From: Strix aluco
Taxonomy: Eukaryota; Chordata; Aves; Strigiformes; Strigidae
Direction: 5' to 3'
DNA length: 64,000 nucleotides
Assembly: GCF_031877795.1 (NCBI RefSeq)
Contig: NC_133938.1
Location: 17,144,920-17,208,919 of the forward strand
In this document: piece by piece, positions 1 through 13,100 of the stretch
How positions within the stretch are numbered: position 1 is the first letter of the stretch
How the letters are laid out: each line of letters begins with the position of its first letter
Position numbers and translations under genes: made by a program
The notes under the pieces: model-generated
What the model saw: the letters and a program-made list of their open reading frames with translations, nothing else
Told to the model about the DNA's origin: nothing
The model's database searches: none

Positions 1-876
1 ATTTTTTAATTAAACTTCAGTTGTACTCTTAGAGCGTTGTCCTGTACCTATATACTCTAATATTCTATAGTGAGAGTTAACATTTGTTACACCAGCTTAG
101 CTTGCAAGAACATTTGCTAGGCAATCAAGATGCAATTCTGCTGTCTACTTTTTAACCACGCCTTTAGCACTGTTATCAATTCAATTAGTCTTTCAAACAA
201 GAAGAGAAGGGAAGAATATGAAAATACAACCACTACTTGTTGTGATGGTGGTGGTTGTGCTGTTTATTTCTGTTCCAGTTCAATTGCACTCTTAAGTCAG
301 AGAACCTCTACAAAGCAGGCAGAGACACACAATGAAGCAGGGTGCTGGAACAGAGTTCCACCTAGTAATGTCAGTGTAGCTTAACTCTGAAGAAGAGCAT
401 CCACAAAAAAGTTCTCAGACTTTATGTTTTTTTAAATGTGCATTACTTAAGAAAAAAGTCAAATAGAAATATTTACCTAGACAGTGACTTAGAAGCTGTG
501 GCCTAAGGTTCTCTCTTAAGCTGCAGTTCATCAACACCATCTGTCTTTCAATCATGCACTTGAAGATCCAATGAACTTGCTTTTAGATTTCCTGTTAAAG
601 TTGATATATAGATAAAAAATAATAGAAAAAAACCAGTAATGAATAGAATAGCATCAGAAAAAAAGGGACTTTAAAATATGCTACTATATTTACTTTTCCA
701 TGGACCAGCGAAATAATTTTAATGAGCACTCGATTATGTTCCATGGATGCTTATATTAAATGCTGTATTTAACTATTGCTCTATTTAGTATCAATTCTAA
801 GACCTTGGAAATCACATGAAGGTAGACTCTATTTTTTTTCCAGGCAAGGTTATAATAATGTGTTTCTGTTTTCTAG
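1..876 (+). other. SH3GLB1: SH3GLB1 last intron (3' part)
   Basis: This AT-rich non-coding DNA ends in a good splice acceptor, a T-rich tract followed by TTTTCTAG at 869-876. I searched it for the preceding SH3GLB1 exon, the first half of the SH3 domain, and did not find it, so that exon lies left of the window. An 84-residue open frame at 130-384 has no recognisable domain and is probably chance. Confidence 0.8.
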
Positions 877-984
877 GTGATAACAGTGTACAGTATCCCT
901 GGCATGGATTCAGACTGGCTGATGGGTGAAAGGGGAAATCAGAAAGGCAAAGTGCCTATTACTTATTTAGAACTGCTAAACTAG
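877..984 (+). CDS. SH3GLB1: SH3GLB1 (endophilin-B1) last coding exon, C-terminal half of SH3 domain
   Basis: Endophilin-B1 (Bif-1) is a cytosolic BAR plus SH3 protein that bends membranes and acts in autophagy, mitochondrial dynamics and Bax activation. This exon opens in phase 0 directly after the acceptor AG at 875-876 and encodes 35 residues, VITVYSIPG then DSDWLMGERGNQKGKVPI and TYLELLN, ending at TAG 982-984. The sequence nearly matches the human C-terminus as I remember it. It supplies the second half of the SH3 domain: the DSDWL tryptophan and the GKVPITYLELL stretch, in which PxxY forms part of the ligand groove. The BAR domain and the rest of the SH3 domain are outside the window. 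There is no break or frameshift, and the gene runs toward SELENOF in convergent orientation. Confidence 0.95.
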   Translation: MITVYSIPGMDSDWLMGERGNQKGKVPITYLELLN

Positions 985-2885
985 ATGGTTGGCCTCAATA
1001 CAGACTGTCAATTATGGTGACACCATATTTATATACAATTAACGTTATGTAAGCAGGTTTAAGTGTCTTCCATGTTACTGTCTTGAGGGACAAATACCAG
1101 CCATTACAGACTGGCTTTTCTGCCAGCATGGTTGCATGGTAAATACTGTATTCAAACTTAATGTGTTTAAAGCTTTTACTTCATGTGCCAAGAACATGTT
1201 TCCTACAGATTTGTTTCTACTGAAGATTTCACTAATACAAGCTTCTACTTTTGAGTAATCTAGATTGAAAGCAGGAGGTACTGTTTTCTACTGAAATTTT
1301 TCATTAATGGCAAAGCTTTTCTTCACATAAAATAAACTTATTGTGAACTGATGCAGGTGTAATGCACATTATTTGAATAACCAAAACCAAACGTGAAACA
1401 TAAACCTTAAAGAAGTCCATATGGTTCTGTTCCCAACATTTGTGGAGTTCAAATGTGCTGAGGCATATATGGCTATCTACTGAGTAACTTGTGCATTTAA
1501 TCACCTTTGAAAAACGAAAGCGGTTGTTTTCTCTCTGCTGAAAATTTAAGGCAAATTGCTAGTATGTTGAGATTTTAAACTGCACCTAGGTAGATTGACA
1601 CAAGCTAGCGACATATGTTCTGACTTGGTTTTAGTCTTGCCTTGTATTTTTTCCCCTTTAATTGTTTTCCAGAAAAGAGGCTAATTCAGTTTGATTAGTA
1701 ATTATTAAGATTCTTTCAACTGCAAGTCAGCCTTTACGTTAAATTAAACACTGCATTTTGCTAACCAACTCTGTCTCTCTACATTTAAGTAGTTCTATAG
1801 ATGAGCATACATTTGTTCAGATTATAGGTTTTAATGAAAATCTGCATTCACAATTCTTATGCAACAGTTTATTGTCATGTTCTAATTGGATTCAATTAGT
1901 TACTTCTTTTGTTTTGTAAGAGGGCCTCCTTTAAATATGTGGGAAGGAAAAAAAAATGTTTTGAACCTAAAAATGGCTTTAACAAAGGTAGGATTATCTG
2001 CAAATAACCTTTCCTAACCATTGCATCCTTTAATGTTTCATAAATAGCAGATTTTTAAGGCTGTAAAAAAGGTTAAAAGGATAGGTTGAGGGGATTTTTT
2101 TCTTTTAAAGTTCCAGTATATTTAATTAACTGGGTTGGACTGGTTGAAGGAAATTCCTTCCATTGAGAAGGAAATTTTTCTCCTTGCAGAAGATTCAACA
2201 TTGACAGAAGTCCAGTTTAATTCTCGGGGAACACTGGTACCAGGTGCTTAGCTAGCTCCTTCTGATCAGCAACTTTGCAATGAAAATTCTTTAAAGAATT
2301 TTTAATATTGTCCTTGCAAACATGTAGTGATGAAACTTTCAATGATACAGATTACTTCAGTGGGATGGATAAAATTGTATTCATTTAGGTGATGTGGTTC
2401 TTTAATTAAAAAGTGGATTTTTATTTTGAATTGCACTTCGAGATATAGTCTCCTTCATTTTTAGAGTGCAGAGGTTACATTAAAGCAAATACATTGAGTT
2501 GTCATAAATTGGAACCTTCTTGGGGTAGCTACCAAGAAAATCCTAGATTGGATCGGTCTGTTAAATGCAAAGATTAGAGGAAACAATAGTAATAATTACT
2601 GATTATTATTCATGATGCATTAAATAAAATTAGTAGGAAGATCAAGCCCTATGGTTTAGAAGGAAAAAGTCCGAACACTTTAACCACAGTGGTGGTCTTC
2701 TCTAGGCCTCTCTAATGTGGACTGCCATCAAATGTGTTTAATTTCAAATCAGTATTATTAATTTGACTTAATTTGTAGAATATTCAAGAATATGTAAAAT
2801 AATTAAAAAAGGTAATTGAGTCTTTGCTATACTGGACTGTTTACTTCCTATTTAAATGCAATAAAATGTTACAGAGCAGCATTTA
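985..2885 (+). other. SH3GLB1: SH3GLB1 3' UTR (end uncertain)
   Basis: This non-coding, AT-rich DNA directly follows the TAG of SH3GLB1. AATAAA hexamers occur at 1331-1336, 2623-2628, 2860-2865 and 3432-3437. I place the end after 2860-2865 because a GT-rich stretch (GATGGTGGGGATTT) follows about 25-40 bases later, as expected of a downstream cleavage element. SH3GLB1 has a long 3' UTR in other vertebrates as I recall, so transcripts may run further right or stop earlier. No open frame here resembles a gene. Confidence 0.5.
2860..2865 (+). terminator. SH3GLB1: Candidate SH3GLB1 polyadenylation signal AATAAA
   Basis: A canonical AATAAA hexamer is followed about 20 bases on by ACAGAGCAGC and then by a G/T-rich element. 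It is the best placed of four hexamers in the first 3.5 kb after the stop codon. The choice rests only on local context, and the other hexamers could be used instead. Confidence 0.35.
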
Positions 2886-5800
2886 AAAAGATGGTGGGGA
2901 TTTAGTGAAATACAGTAGTATGGCTATGTGAAGGCAACATATGGCAGCAGTCAAAATTACTTTTTGTTATACGTCAGCAGCTTAAGCTATGTGTGAGAGA
3001 AATTGCAGTTGATCCCTTAGTCTAACAAAACTGCAAATCCATATTCTCAGTTCTCCCTGTTTCTGTTTAATTTCAAACCAAAAGTAATTTTCCTCTTAAG
3101 TAAAGAAAGTTGTTAACAGTTTTCTTCAACTCAACTATCTTGAAGTTTTCTGTTGTACCACTGAGAAGGGAAGCTGGTAGAAAACTGCTCATTTAACAGT
3201 AGTATTATATTAAATAGAACTTTATTGCAGGCAGTCCCAAAACTCATCCTCTTTAACTGTTATTTTGTGGGGAACTTTCAAACAAAAATTGAAGAGACTT
3301 CTTTTGATTTACTTTCTAGCTCAATAATTTTTGCGACAAATACAAAAGTAACTGAAGCTGGCTTTGGGTCTCTCATTTCTTTGGTTAATTCTCTGTTTTC
3401 TTAGAACAAGATTTATTGGTTGAAAGAAGGGAATAAAGGTAAACCAGGCCAGAAAAACTCTATATGAAAGTTCCAGACATTTGGGAAATCAGATTTCAAA
3501 CATAAAAAAAAAAAGCGTAGAATATGCATTACCTTATATTTAATAGCTGGTTTGGCAAATAGTTAAATAGTTTCTACCATAATTTCTGTTTTTAATGCTT
3601 TCTTAGCCTAAGCTTGAAAAGTAACTCCTGTTTCTTAACAGAAATTCTGATTTGGACCTTTTGCAAACCATCAGACTTCTGTAATTGTTATATTGCTTCT
3701 GTTTCTTTCTAGAGTAGTGTTGTATTTTGGAGCAGAATTCTCAACCATATGGAAATGTTGGCTACAGGTAAAACCATCAGTATAGTGTCTTAATTCAGGC
3801 AAATGTGTGTGGGAAGGTGGAGGAAGGAAAGAAATATATGCATGAAGTACATGACTGTGCAAAGATACCGAACTTAGCACAGGGCTCTGCCCAAACTAAT
3901 TAGTCTTCTGAAATGAAAGGATAATTAGCCCACAAACAGCACTGTGTTATTACAGCTCTACTACCTCTGGGGTTGGAGCTAGCATCTCTGGATCTCATAT
4001 ACAATATGTGAACTAGTATGCTGCCATATTAATTTTTCAGTGTCACTAGCTCAAGTACCACTATAATGTGCAATTTATTGAACATTATGGAAGTTACAAG
4101 GAAGGATAGAGTTAAGCCCATATATTCTAGTTGTCAGGATATTCCATACCTTTAAGGAACACTGTGAGGAGAGTGTCTTTCTTGTTACAATGCAGATACT
4201 GTAGCAGTAGACTAAAGCAGTAATATGAAGATTTGAAAACTATGAAGTTTAATAACTGTAGGTGGTCTGCTAAAAAAGAACTTGAGAGTATCACTTACAA
4301 GCTGCTTATTCAATTACCAGCAACTCCATGTCCAACAGAAGCTTCCAAAAGATGGTTGTGATGTTTTGGGAGAAGAGAAGAAAAATGGGAAATGCCCAAA
4401 TGGAAAACCTAAAGATACTTTGACAAAACCATGCAAGAAATTGGAGTTTATGTATATGCTTAGCATATGGCTTACGGTAAGTAACCGTTGAAAAAGAATT
4501 AGGTGTATTCTGGAACAAAACATTGGCAGAATACATGATAAGAGTGATTCAGATTAAATACATATGGTAGTTATAGCTTGAATTTTTTGGATGTAGGTAG
4601 CTGTACAATTGGACCCTAAGTTTGGCCACAGGATGCAGCTTCATAATTGCAATTTGCTGTATTGTTCTCTGTAGAAGAACATATGTGGCAGTTCCCCTTT
4701 TAAATCTGGCCCAGGGAAGAGGTAGCATTAAAACTCTTCTGGTTCTGCTATCAATAATACATTTAGAGTTTAATCTGGGAATTAATTATAAGGCATCAAT
4801 GTATTAAATGAGATTAAATAGAAATCAATTAATTCCTGAGTGTTTGATTATCAGCACTGAATAACAGACTCTTAGATCTCAACTCAGTCCTTTCTGGGAG
4901 GTTGTGGAAGAGTGACTTGAAGTGTATTCTAGGAGCCTACATGTATGTGATAACATATGGTAAATTAGTTAATTTGCCTCTATAGTGCTTCAAAATAATT
5001 AGAAATACAAAAACTTGATGTACTATATGCAACTTCAGTGCATCTGTGTAGAATGCGGTTTTTCATATACTACATCTGGCCTTTCCGGTCTCCTCTGCTT
5101 TCTGCCAAGCAGTTTCATTAAAGTTCATTCTGTGAGTTTTCTGTCCACCCTTAATGGTTGCACTGATGCATCCATAGAGCCACTTTTAACACCAGTTGTC
5201 ATTTTAATATCCCACGACAATGCTTTTTGCTGTTGTCTCAATCAGTCATGTCACAGAATAATCATCAGAAGTACAACACACATAGCTGCTTTTTCCAGAA
5301 GATTATGATCATGATTGCTTGGTTCCAGCAACAAGTTTCTGCTGTCAGCAGTCTGTCCATCTGGCTTTTAGACTTGGCAACAACACAGACATCATGATGA
5401 TGTCCCCTTTCAAGCACAGGCATTTGAGAATATATGCTGACTGCAACAAGTACTGGTAATTACACAGTACTATTAAATACGAGGTACATTGCAAGGTACT
5501 CTAGCAGAATCCACTGGGGATATGGGTTGCTTCATAATGGTTCTGCTGTTTCTTCAGAAGTCATTATACCTTTAAATATTAAGATGTTCATGCTAAAATT
5601 TAAGGTTTAATATGACAAGAAGTCTCCTTTGTATAGAACTTTTGTGGCATGATGCCAGTAATCACTGGAAGATACATTTAAGACATAATATATTGAACAG
5701 AACCAAATTAGTGGTGTATTTTTAGATTAGTGGTGCCCAGGGTCTGGGTTTCTAGGAATCTGTCTGGCCATACCATCTCATTTGTCTTAGAATAATTATC

Positions 5801-5908
5801 CTGTTTTTCTGTATATCTAGGGGTACTGAATATAGGGAAGCCTTGAATTTATATTTTGCTTTATTTGTCTTCCTTTCTTAGTGTACTGCCAGGTCTGACT
5901 CTTGCTGT
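2886..5908. other. Intergenic DNA or distal SH3GLB1 3' UTR
   Basis: I see no recognisable gene in this stretch. It is AT-rich with scattered short open frames. An exon-like segment at 4321-4476 on the + strand, with an acceptor-like and a strong donor-like border, is described under findings. If SH3GLB1 uses a very distal poly(A) site, this segment would be transcribed as 3' UTR. Confidence 0.5.
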
Positions 5909-7135
5909 AGAATCATAGAATCATTTAGGTTGGAAAGACCTTTAAGATCATCAAGTCTAACCCTTAACCTAGCACTGCCCAGTCCACCACTAAACCATGT
6001 CCCTAAGCACCACATCTACACGTCTTTTAAATACCTCCAGGGGTGGTGACTCCACCACTTCCCTGGGCAGCCTGTTCCAATGCTTGACAACCCTTTCTGT
6101 GAAGAAATTTTTCCTAATATCCAGTCTAATCTTCCCCTGGCACAATTTGAGGCCACTTCCTCTTGTCTATTGCTTGTTACTTGGGAGAAGAGACCAACAC
6201 CCACCTCGCTACAACCTCCTTTCAGGTAGTTGTAGAGGGTGATAAGGTCTCCCCTGGGCATCCTTTTCTTCAGGTTAAACAACCCCAATTGCCTCAGTCG
6301 CTCCTCCTAAGACTCATGCTCTAGACCCTCCACCAACTTCGTTGCCCTTCTTTGGACATGCTCCAGCACTTCAATGTCTTTCCTGTACTGCCCAAAACTG
6401 AACACAGTATTTGAGGTGTGGCCTCACTAGTGCCGAGTACAGGGGGACAATCACTTCCCTAGTCCTGCCAGCCACGCTATTTTTGATACAAGCCAGGATG
6501 CTATTGGCCTTCTTGGCCACCTGGGCACACTGCTGGATCATATTCAGCCAGCTGTCGACCAACCCCACCCTAGCCCCAACCTGGTCCTTTTCCGCCAGGC
6601 AGCTTTTCAGCCACTCTTCCCCAAGTCTGTAGTGTTGTGTGGGGTTGTTGTGACCCAAGTGTGGGACTTGGCACTTGGCCTCGTTGAACCTCATACAGTT
6701 GGCCTTGGGCCATCAATCCAGCCTGTCCAGATCCCCTCGTAGAGCTCTCCTACCCTCAAGCACATCAACCCTCCTGCCCAACTCAGTGTCATCTGCAAAC
6801 TGAGTGAGGGTGCGCTTGATCCCCTTGTCCAGATCATTGATAAAGATATTAAACAGAACTGGCCCCAGTACTGAGTCCTCAGGGACCCCACTTGTGATCG
6901 GCTGCCAACTAGATTTAATTCCATTCACCACCATTCTTTGTGCTCGGCCATCCAGGCAGTTTTTTACCCAGTGAGCAGTACACCCATCCAAGCCATGAGC
7001 AGGCACTTTCTCCAGGAGAATGCCATGGGAAATGGTGTCAAGGGCTTTACTAAAGTCTAGATAGACTACATCTGCAGCCTTTCCCTCATCCACTATGGAA
7101 CTCACCATCAAGGCTTTCAGAAAACTCCCTCTCAA
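5909..7135 (-). mobile_element. CR1-type non-LTR retrotransposon, 5'-truncated
   Basis: The element lies on the - strand. Its 3' end is at about 5909, where the + strand reads AGAATCATAGAATCAT, the reverse complement of the ATTCTATG-like repeat closing CR1 elements, followed by GGTTGGAAAGACC, the typical CR1 3' UTR. The body encodes a reverse-transcriptase remnant up to about 7135, where similarity stops. A full CR1 is several kilobases, so this roughly 1.2-kb copy is 5'-truncated, as most are. It has a premature stop and at least one frameshift and is dead. The 5' limit is uncertain by some tens of bases. It is the only clear transposon copy I recognise in the window. Confidence 0.93.
6016..7135 (-). 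pseudogene. Degenerate CR1 ORF2 (reverse transcriptase C-terminal part)
   Basis: Reading the - strand from 7135, the frame shows LINE reverse-transcriptase features in order: [11 protein letters not shown], then [20 protein letters not shown], then the catalytic-site motif FADDTELG (the Y/F-x-D-D box). A TGA at about 6713-6715 interrupts the frame. The same frame resumes with MRFNEAKC and a C-terminal region including [18 protein letters not shown] to about 6371. The last part, from [18 protein letters not shown], lies in another frame (6016-6288), so an indel separates them. The upstream RT palm and the endonuclease domain are missing. This is a molecular fossil, not a host gene. Confidence 0.9.
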
Positions 7136-10100
7136 AACAAGCTCAGGTATTTAGAAGTATATAAGCAGCTCAAGAAGGCAGGAATTGCTAAAGACTGTAG
7201 TATTGGAAGAAAGCCTGAATACAGTCTATTGTGGACTTTTTTACAGAGCAGTAAAGGATGGGCCACATGCACCAATCATCAGGATATGTGAATGATAAAT
7301 TCCTTCTTCATAGTGTATAGTACAAAAAGTTCCTCTAGTGCAGGATATAGTCTCCTATATCCATACAGATCTAGAGGAAAACTATATTTAAAACTTACTT
7401 TGCTGTACATTAAAGGATTCCTGTCAGCTTTGGTGTGGGCTGAACTGGCCTGGTAGCTTACTGATAGTCTAACTGTGGTAGGCTTGATCTTTACTTGTGC
7501 ATGTGGCATCATAGCTGGGGATTTATATATGATGCCTTAGGAAAGGAAATCGGGCAGGATTGGCCTCATCTATATTTTGTACAGTAAAGATGTGGGTACT
7601 CCTGATTTTACAAAGAGCTGGCGTGGGCTTTCTGAGCGATAGAACATGCCAAGAATACATTGCAATTCAGGAAATTAGCTGAACACTACAAATATAAACT
7701 TGTTAGGACTTATGCTGGCTATGTCTGTACTGTGTTCACACCTTGTCTGGAATTTCAGAATCAAAAGTATTATTCACTGTAAAGAATTTCAGTACTGGTG
7801 TCCACATAATACCATCAGAATTGATTAGAATAGCTGGACTGTGCTTCATCCTACCTTGAAAGCTGGGAGTGCTTAAAAACTGACATTGTGAAATAGATCA
7901 TTAGTCAGGGTTTAAACCAGGTACTGCAGTACTGTGGAATTGTATGGGAACAGCAACAAACTGCTTCTTCCTTTGTTTTAATGTTAAAAGCCCCAAGATT
8001 TTGCCATTTCAATGTTGTACACAGGAAGGCACTCATGACAACCCAGAAATACGAAAGGGTTATGAAACAAATGTTCTCCATTTAAAAGTCATCGTATTAC
8101 TTCTCTGACTCAGATTTCTGGCAGGAGTCCCATTAGTAATTTTTATGCTTCCACCTGGAAGGAACAGGCAAAAATATTTTCATTTGTGTTCAGCACAAAA
8201 TAATTGAGCATAAAGGAAACAGACTTTCAGTGCCCCAAAAATGGAGACTGAAATTGTTGGTGGAAGATAGTGAAGCCGTGTGAAATTCTGTATTGCAACC
8301 TGGTACCTTTTAATCCATCTTTCAGAATTTGTGAAATGTCTCCACCTAGCCATGCAACTCCACATTAGAGTAAAAGGATTTAATGTTTAAATGTCTAATC
8401 AGTAGTTGATGATAATATGTTTGTGGTTTCCCTTATCCCAATTCAAAGCTAGTCTTTCAGAGGGTCAGGTAGTCATCTGGTCCAAAATAAATACTTCTGG
8501 GAAAGGGAATATGGTTATCAAAGCCCCATCAGCCATAAATAAACTAAATCCTGGAATGTTATTTAACAAAAACTCCTGTGAGAGTTAGTAGATGATGTTT
8601 GTCCCTATATGAGGTGATGGAAGGTTAGTCATTGCCTTTCTGGCACTATGGTTAAAAGTGCTGTCTAAACAAGGACTGCAGAATTAGGCTGTCTTATTTT
8701 CCATGGACTGCCAAATGTATATCTTTATTTAGGGTCAAGGTCTACTGAGTCCTGTGAGACTAGAGTTGAATCCCCGTATCTCAGACCTACTCTTTGCTCT
8801 GTTTCATTTACCTTATGAATTGCTGAAAATCCTTGCTAAACTTGGCCTGCAGCCCAATCCTGATCCATTTCCTTTTCCTTTAAGTTGAATTCCTAACTGG
8901 GTATGTTCTAATATAATGGGCTGTAGCCAATTAATCACACAGCTATTAATGGAAGTACAAGGCAGTACATCGCAAGCTTGTTAGTTTCACTTAGCCATGT
9001 GAATTTGTGTTTGGGGAAAATGGAAAGACATCAGTCAAGCTGACAGACACAACCTCAGTTGTCTTCTATGCTTCTGCCCTTACTGTTGTTAGGTGACATG
9101 AGCATTCAGCATGGCATCTGGCAGTGAGGAACCCCTCCAAACAAATGGGGTAGCTTGACGAATTCTGTACCTGAGCTGAGGGAAGGGCAAGAACATGTAC
9201 CATGAATGCAAACACTAAATTACTGTATGAATGTTATGCCTTTTGTAAGCCAGAAGTGAACGATAGGAAACACATTAGCATGGGGAGCTTGCATGCAGTT
9301 AATAATCTGATTGCTAAGAATTTTTTTCCTCCTGACAGCACAGAATTGTTTTATAAATTTTTTAAAAACATGAAATAGGTGTTTGACATGAGCGATTAAG
9401 GGAAGCTATTTAGAATTGCAAAATGAATTAAAGCTTTAAAATGTCTTTACACAGTTATAGGCAGAAGCAAAAGTACTGGAATTGGAATAATGAGCTAGGA
9501 AATTGCTTCTTCAAAAGGAGAAACATTTGAAACCAGAAATAATCTTCCAATTTTACTTCTGTGAGTTAAATTGCTTTTAATTCTAGATACTCAACAGTGA
9601 TGTTGATATACATCAGGAGTCTCACAAATAGGGGTTTTTTGTGTGTTAGAAGTTTTCATAATCATGAAATCCCCTTTTTGGAGATTTTAGGGAGTTCTGT
9701 TTTATGCAGCTTTGGAAAAGGGAAAGGCCAATGACGCTGAAGCTTGATTTCACATTTCCCACATCAACCTTTACATGCCATCCAGTGGAAATAGCATTGG
9801 TTTTTCTCCATTGAGAAGAGTTTCTGGGTTTCAAATCCTGTTCCCCTTGCAGACAAACTATTCGTTATTTTCAGTGTAATGCCTCCATATTGCTGATCAT
9901 AAACTTCCTTGACAAAGGTGTCATTGTCTCTGTTCACCTGGGAGAAACTGCAGCACAGAAATGGGGGATGATTCATCCATGTTGTCTTAGTGATATGGTG
10001 ATTGAACCTCCTGTTTCCTGATGGTTTGTGTTTAAGTTATATCCTCCTGGAAAGGCTGGCTCAGAGATGACCTCTCAAGGGCTGTGCTCACATTAGCAAG

Positions 10101-13100
10101 AGGTAAAAAATACTTCAGATAGAACTCTTTCTCACTTGTCCTGAAAGGAGACCTTGACATTACTTTATAATTTTGCCAAACTTTCATTTTGCTCTGTTGC
10201 TTTGGTTCTTGGACAGTGTGTTTGGAAAAAAAAAAAAAAAACAACAAACAAAAAGTAGACAGGGTCCAACCTAGATCAGAACAGACATATTTGCCCTATG
10301 CTAATAGAATAACTGCTAGTGTCAATAAGGGGTTTTTTTCCCCTGTTAATTCAAAGCTTTCTAGCCTTTAGATTTTTATACTAAGATACTTCTAGAGATG
10401 AGTATTTATCTCAAAAGCAGTACACAGTGACTCTAGTGCATCAGGTGAAGTTCTACAAGTTACCATGGCTACCCTAAGGCTTTTCCAAGTCACACTTGAC
10501 TGAGCTCACACAGCTGGTAGCACTTGAGTTTGCGGCTGTGAATGACAGGAACCAAAAGGCGAGTCCTGCCTCCACCAGACCTGCTCCGTTGCTGTACAAC
10601 TGAAGTCTGAAGTTTCTCTGCACCATTTGTGCCGCAGGAGATGGCTTCTTGGAAGTGCAGATTCTTCCTCCTTCCAGCTTCCCAGACAGGCTCAATCCCT
10701 GCCATTATTGGTGAGTAAGAAGGTAAGAGGTTGTAGGGCTATGGATGGTGAGAAATGAATGATTAGAAAACCAAAATCCAAACTCCATCTGTCAGTGTGC
10801 AGTGGAAACCCTGTGGTTCCAGTTGCAATCCCAGTCGGTAGCATGTGTTTGTTAATATGCTGAGAGGCTTAGAGAAATCAGTGGTAACAAGGGAGGAACA
10901 TAAAGCTTTTCATAATTGTGTTAATCCTGTAAAAAAGTCTGTAGATCACACACTTCCTTTTTTTTATTTTTTGAATGTAAAGACATGTCTGAGGATAAAT
11001 AGTGTTCAGCTGAATTTTGCATGGAATGGCTGACAGAATAAATAAGGAGACAGGTTAAGATTAGAGATAAGGGGAGTCTGGCTGAATGTGAGTTCATGGA
11101 TAGGGTGTGATGGGTTAGACTGGTAACTTAATGTCTTTAAAGCGTCATAGAGTTTGACTGGAGAGTTATTTAAGTTTTGGTGCCAGATGAATATTGAGCG
11201 GGTGTGCAGGTAGTTTCATTTAATTCTCCTGGAAACTTCAACCACTGTGTGTGTGAGACTTGTCTAGATGGTAGCTCTTCCTAGACTGGACATTTCCAGA
11301 TACTTTCTGTCCCAGCAGCCCCTGTAGTCTTCTCTGGCCATAGAGGACCAGAACCAGTGGCATTAGTTTCTGTGCTCTATTGAACTGCTCTCAGTTTATG
11401 CAAAATACTGCATATTTTCAATTTAACCTTTATTTGCTCTAGTTTAAAAAAATGCTGATGTCTCTATTCTTTGACTTGCAAGGTACAGCATACTTATGAG
11501 TCTGAGCCCAGGAAACCTTTTAAATGTGCTTATGTGAGTGGGATGGTTTGTACATTCAGATTATGTGTATTTGTAAGGTCTTTGCTGGATGGAATTAAAT
11601 GCTAGCTGCTTTGCAGCAGTAACCATTTGGAAAAAAAGTGGAGAACAGTGTGTTATTTTAGCCCACTCTGTAGCACTGCTGCCAAATGCCGATTCTGTCT
11701 CAATGGTGATTACTGTAGTTGTTTGTCATCCTGTCAATTCTGCAGCAAATATCAGTGTAACAAATCTGCTAAATATAATCTTTAAAACCACACAGTAGGA
11801 CCATGAACAATGGTGACAATGGTGTCCATCCTTAAATGTCTATCTGCAGGGATCAGGTGCTGTTCTTTGTCAAATGGCTGTGCTCAGAGGAAGGCAGGCT
11901 TGGGCTGTGGAGTTGGGAAGGGACACAGTTTGATTGTCTGCATTAGTGTTTTAGTTCACGGTGGGTGTGTGCTTTTGATGTGAACCTCCCAGTTGTCTTC
12001 AGTGTGCTTTGGTTCATGTCATTGTAGTCTTAGAGTATGTGGTCTGGATTTCTTTAATGGGAAATGAAAGTGGGAGATGTTCCCTAGGAGCACACCTGGA
12101 ATGTGCTATCATGTAACGTCGGATTCTCAGCACCAGCTCTTTTGCTCTGTAATCCTCTCCCTCTGTCCCATGCTAATGTACACAGAGGTGATCAGTGGCA
12201 CCAAAGAGCAGTGAAAACTCTCTTTAGAAAGTCTCACAGCTTTCTGAGCTTAGATGAAGGTTCTTACCTGAGTTTTTAAGTCATTCTTGAAATGATACCG
12301 CTTTAAACAAGATCACAACTTTTGCTTGTCTCACAAGCACTGGCATTCAACACATAGGCAAACAGCCTCCCTTCTCCTCAGAGACAATTACCATAACTAA
12401 TGCATTTTGGAAACCACTTAAAATGCCAGCATCTTCATACTGTGCTCCTATGTCAACAGAAGACTCCTTAGAGGTATGCTGACAGGCTCTGCCCCTTGGA
12501 AGGCTCTTTGTCCATGGGGGTGTTGCTTGGTGCCTGAACAAGAGGAGGTTGGTAATAGGCAACATGTCACTCAAACACTTCACTGCAGGGCCATTCACAT
12601 ATGTGCCTTTCTATGTATAGAATTTATCTGCTAATGACAGCAATTCTTACCTGGATGGTGAACTTTAGATCACATGAAAACTGTTGACTCTGCCACAGAA
12701 ATTCATCCAGAGTTTTTCAGTGGCTGTTTCAGTAGCCTGTTTCAATACAGAATTTATATACTAACACTGTCATTAGAAGTAACCCATGAGAGAGGTCTGT
12801 AACTGTGCTGCTCCAGTACAGACATGATACCTGTCATGCACGTGTGATCTTCATGGTCAAAACGGCCCTTTTCTCCATCCCTGGTTTACACTCTTACTGC
12901 TCAGCTTGGGGTGAATTGATGATGTTGTCCCTCTGATTTTGTAACCAAAGATGCAAAATTAAACTGGAGTAAAATTTCTCACTGAATACAGATTCACAGT
13001 GTGTGAGTGATGTTCCTTGTGAGTACATTTTAAAGGATATCTGCTAAAAAGGAGGAGGGATATGGTTATGTGTATCTTAACTTAGAACCAAAGAAGCTCA

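Noticed and set aside
2129-2165. TGGGTTGGACTGGTTGAAGG ... CCTTCCATTG, reminiscent of a CR1 3' end
   Set aside because: The match is too short and gapped, and no terminal repeat or ORF2 remnant accompanies it.
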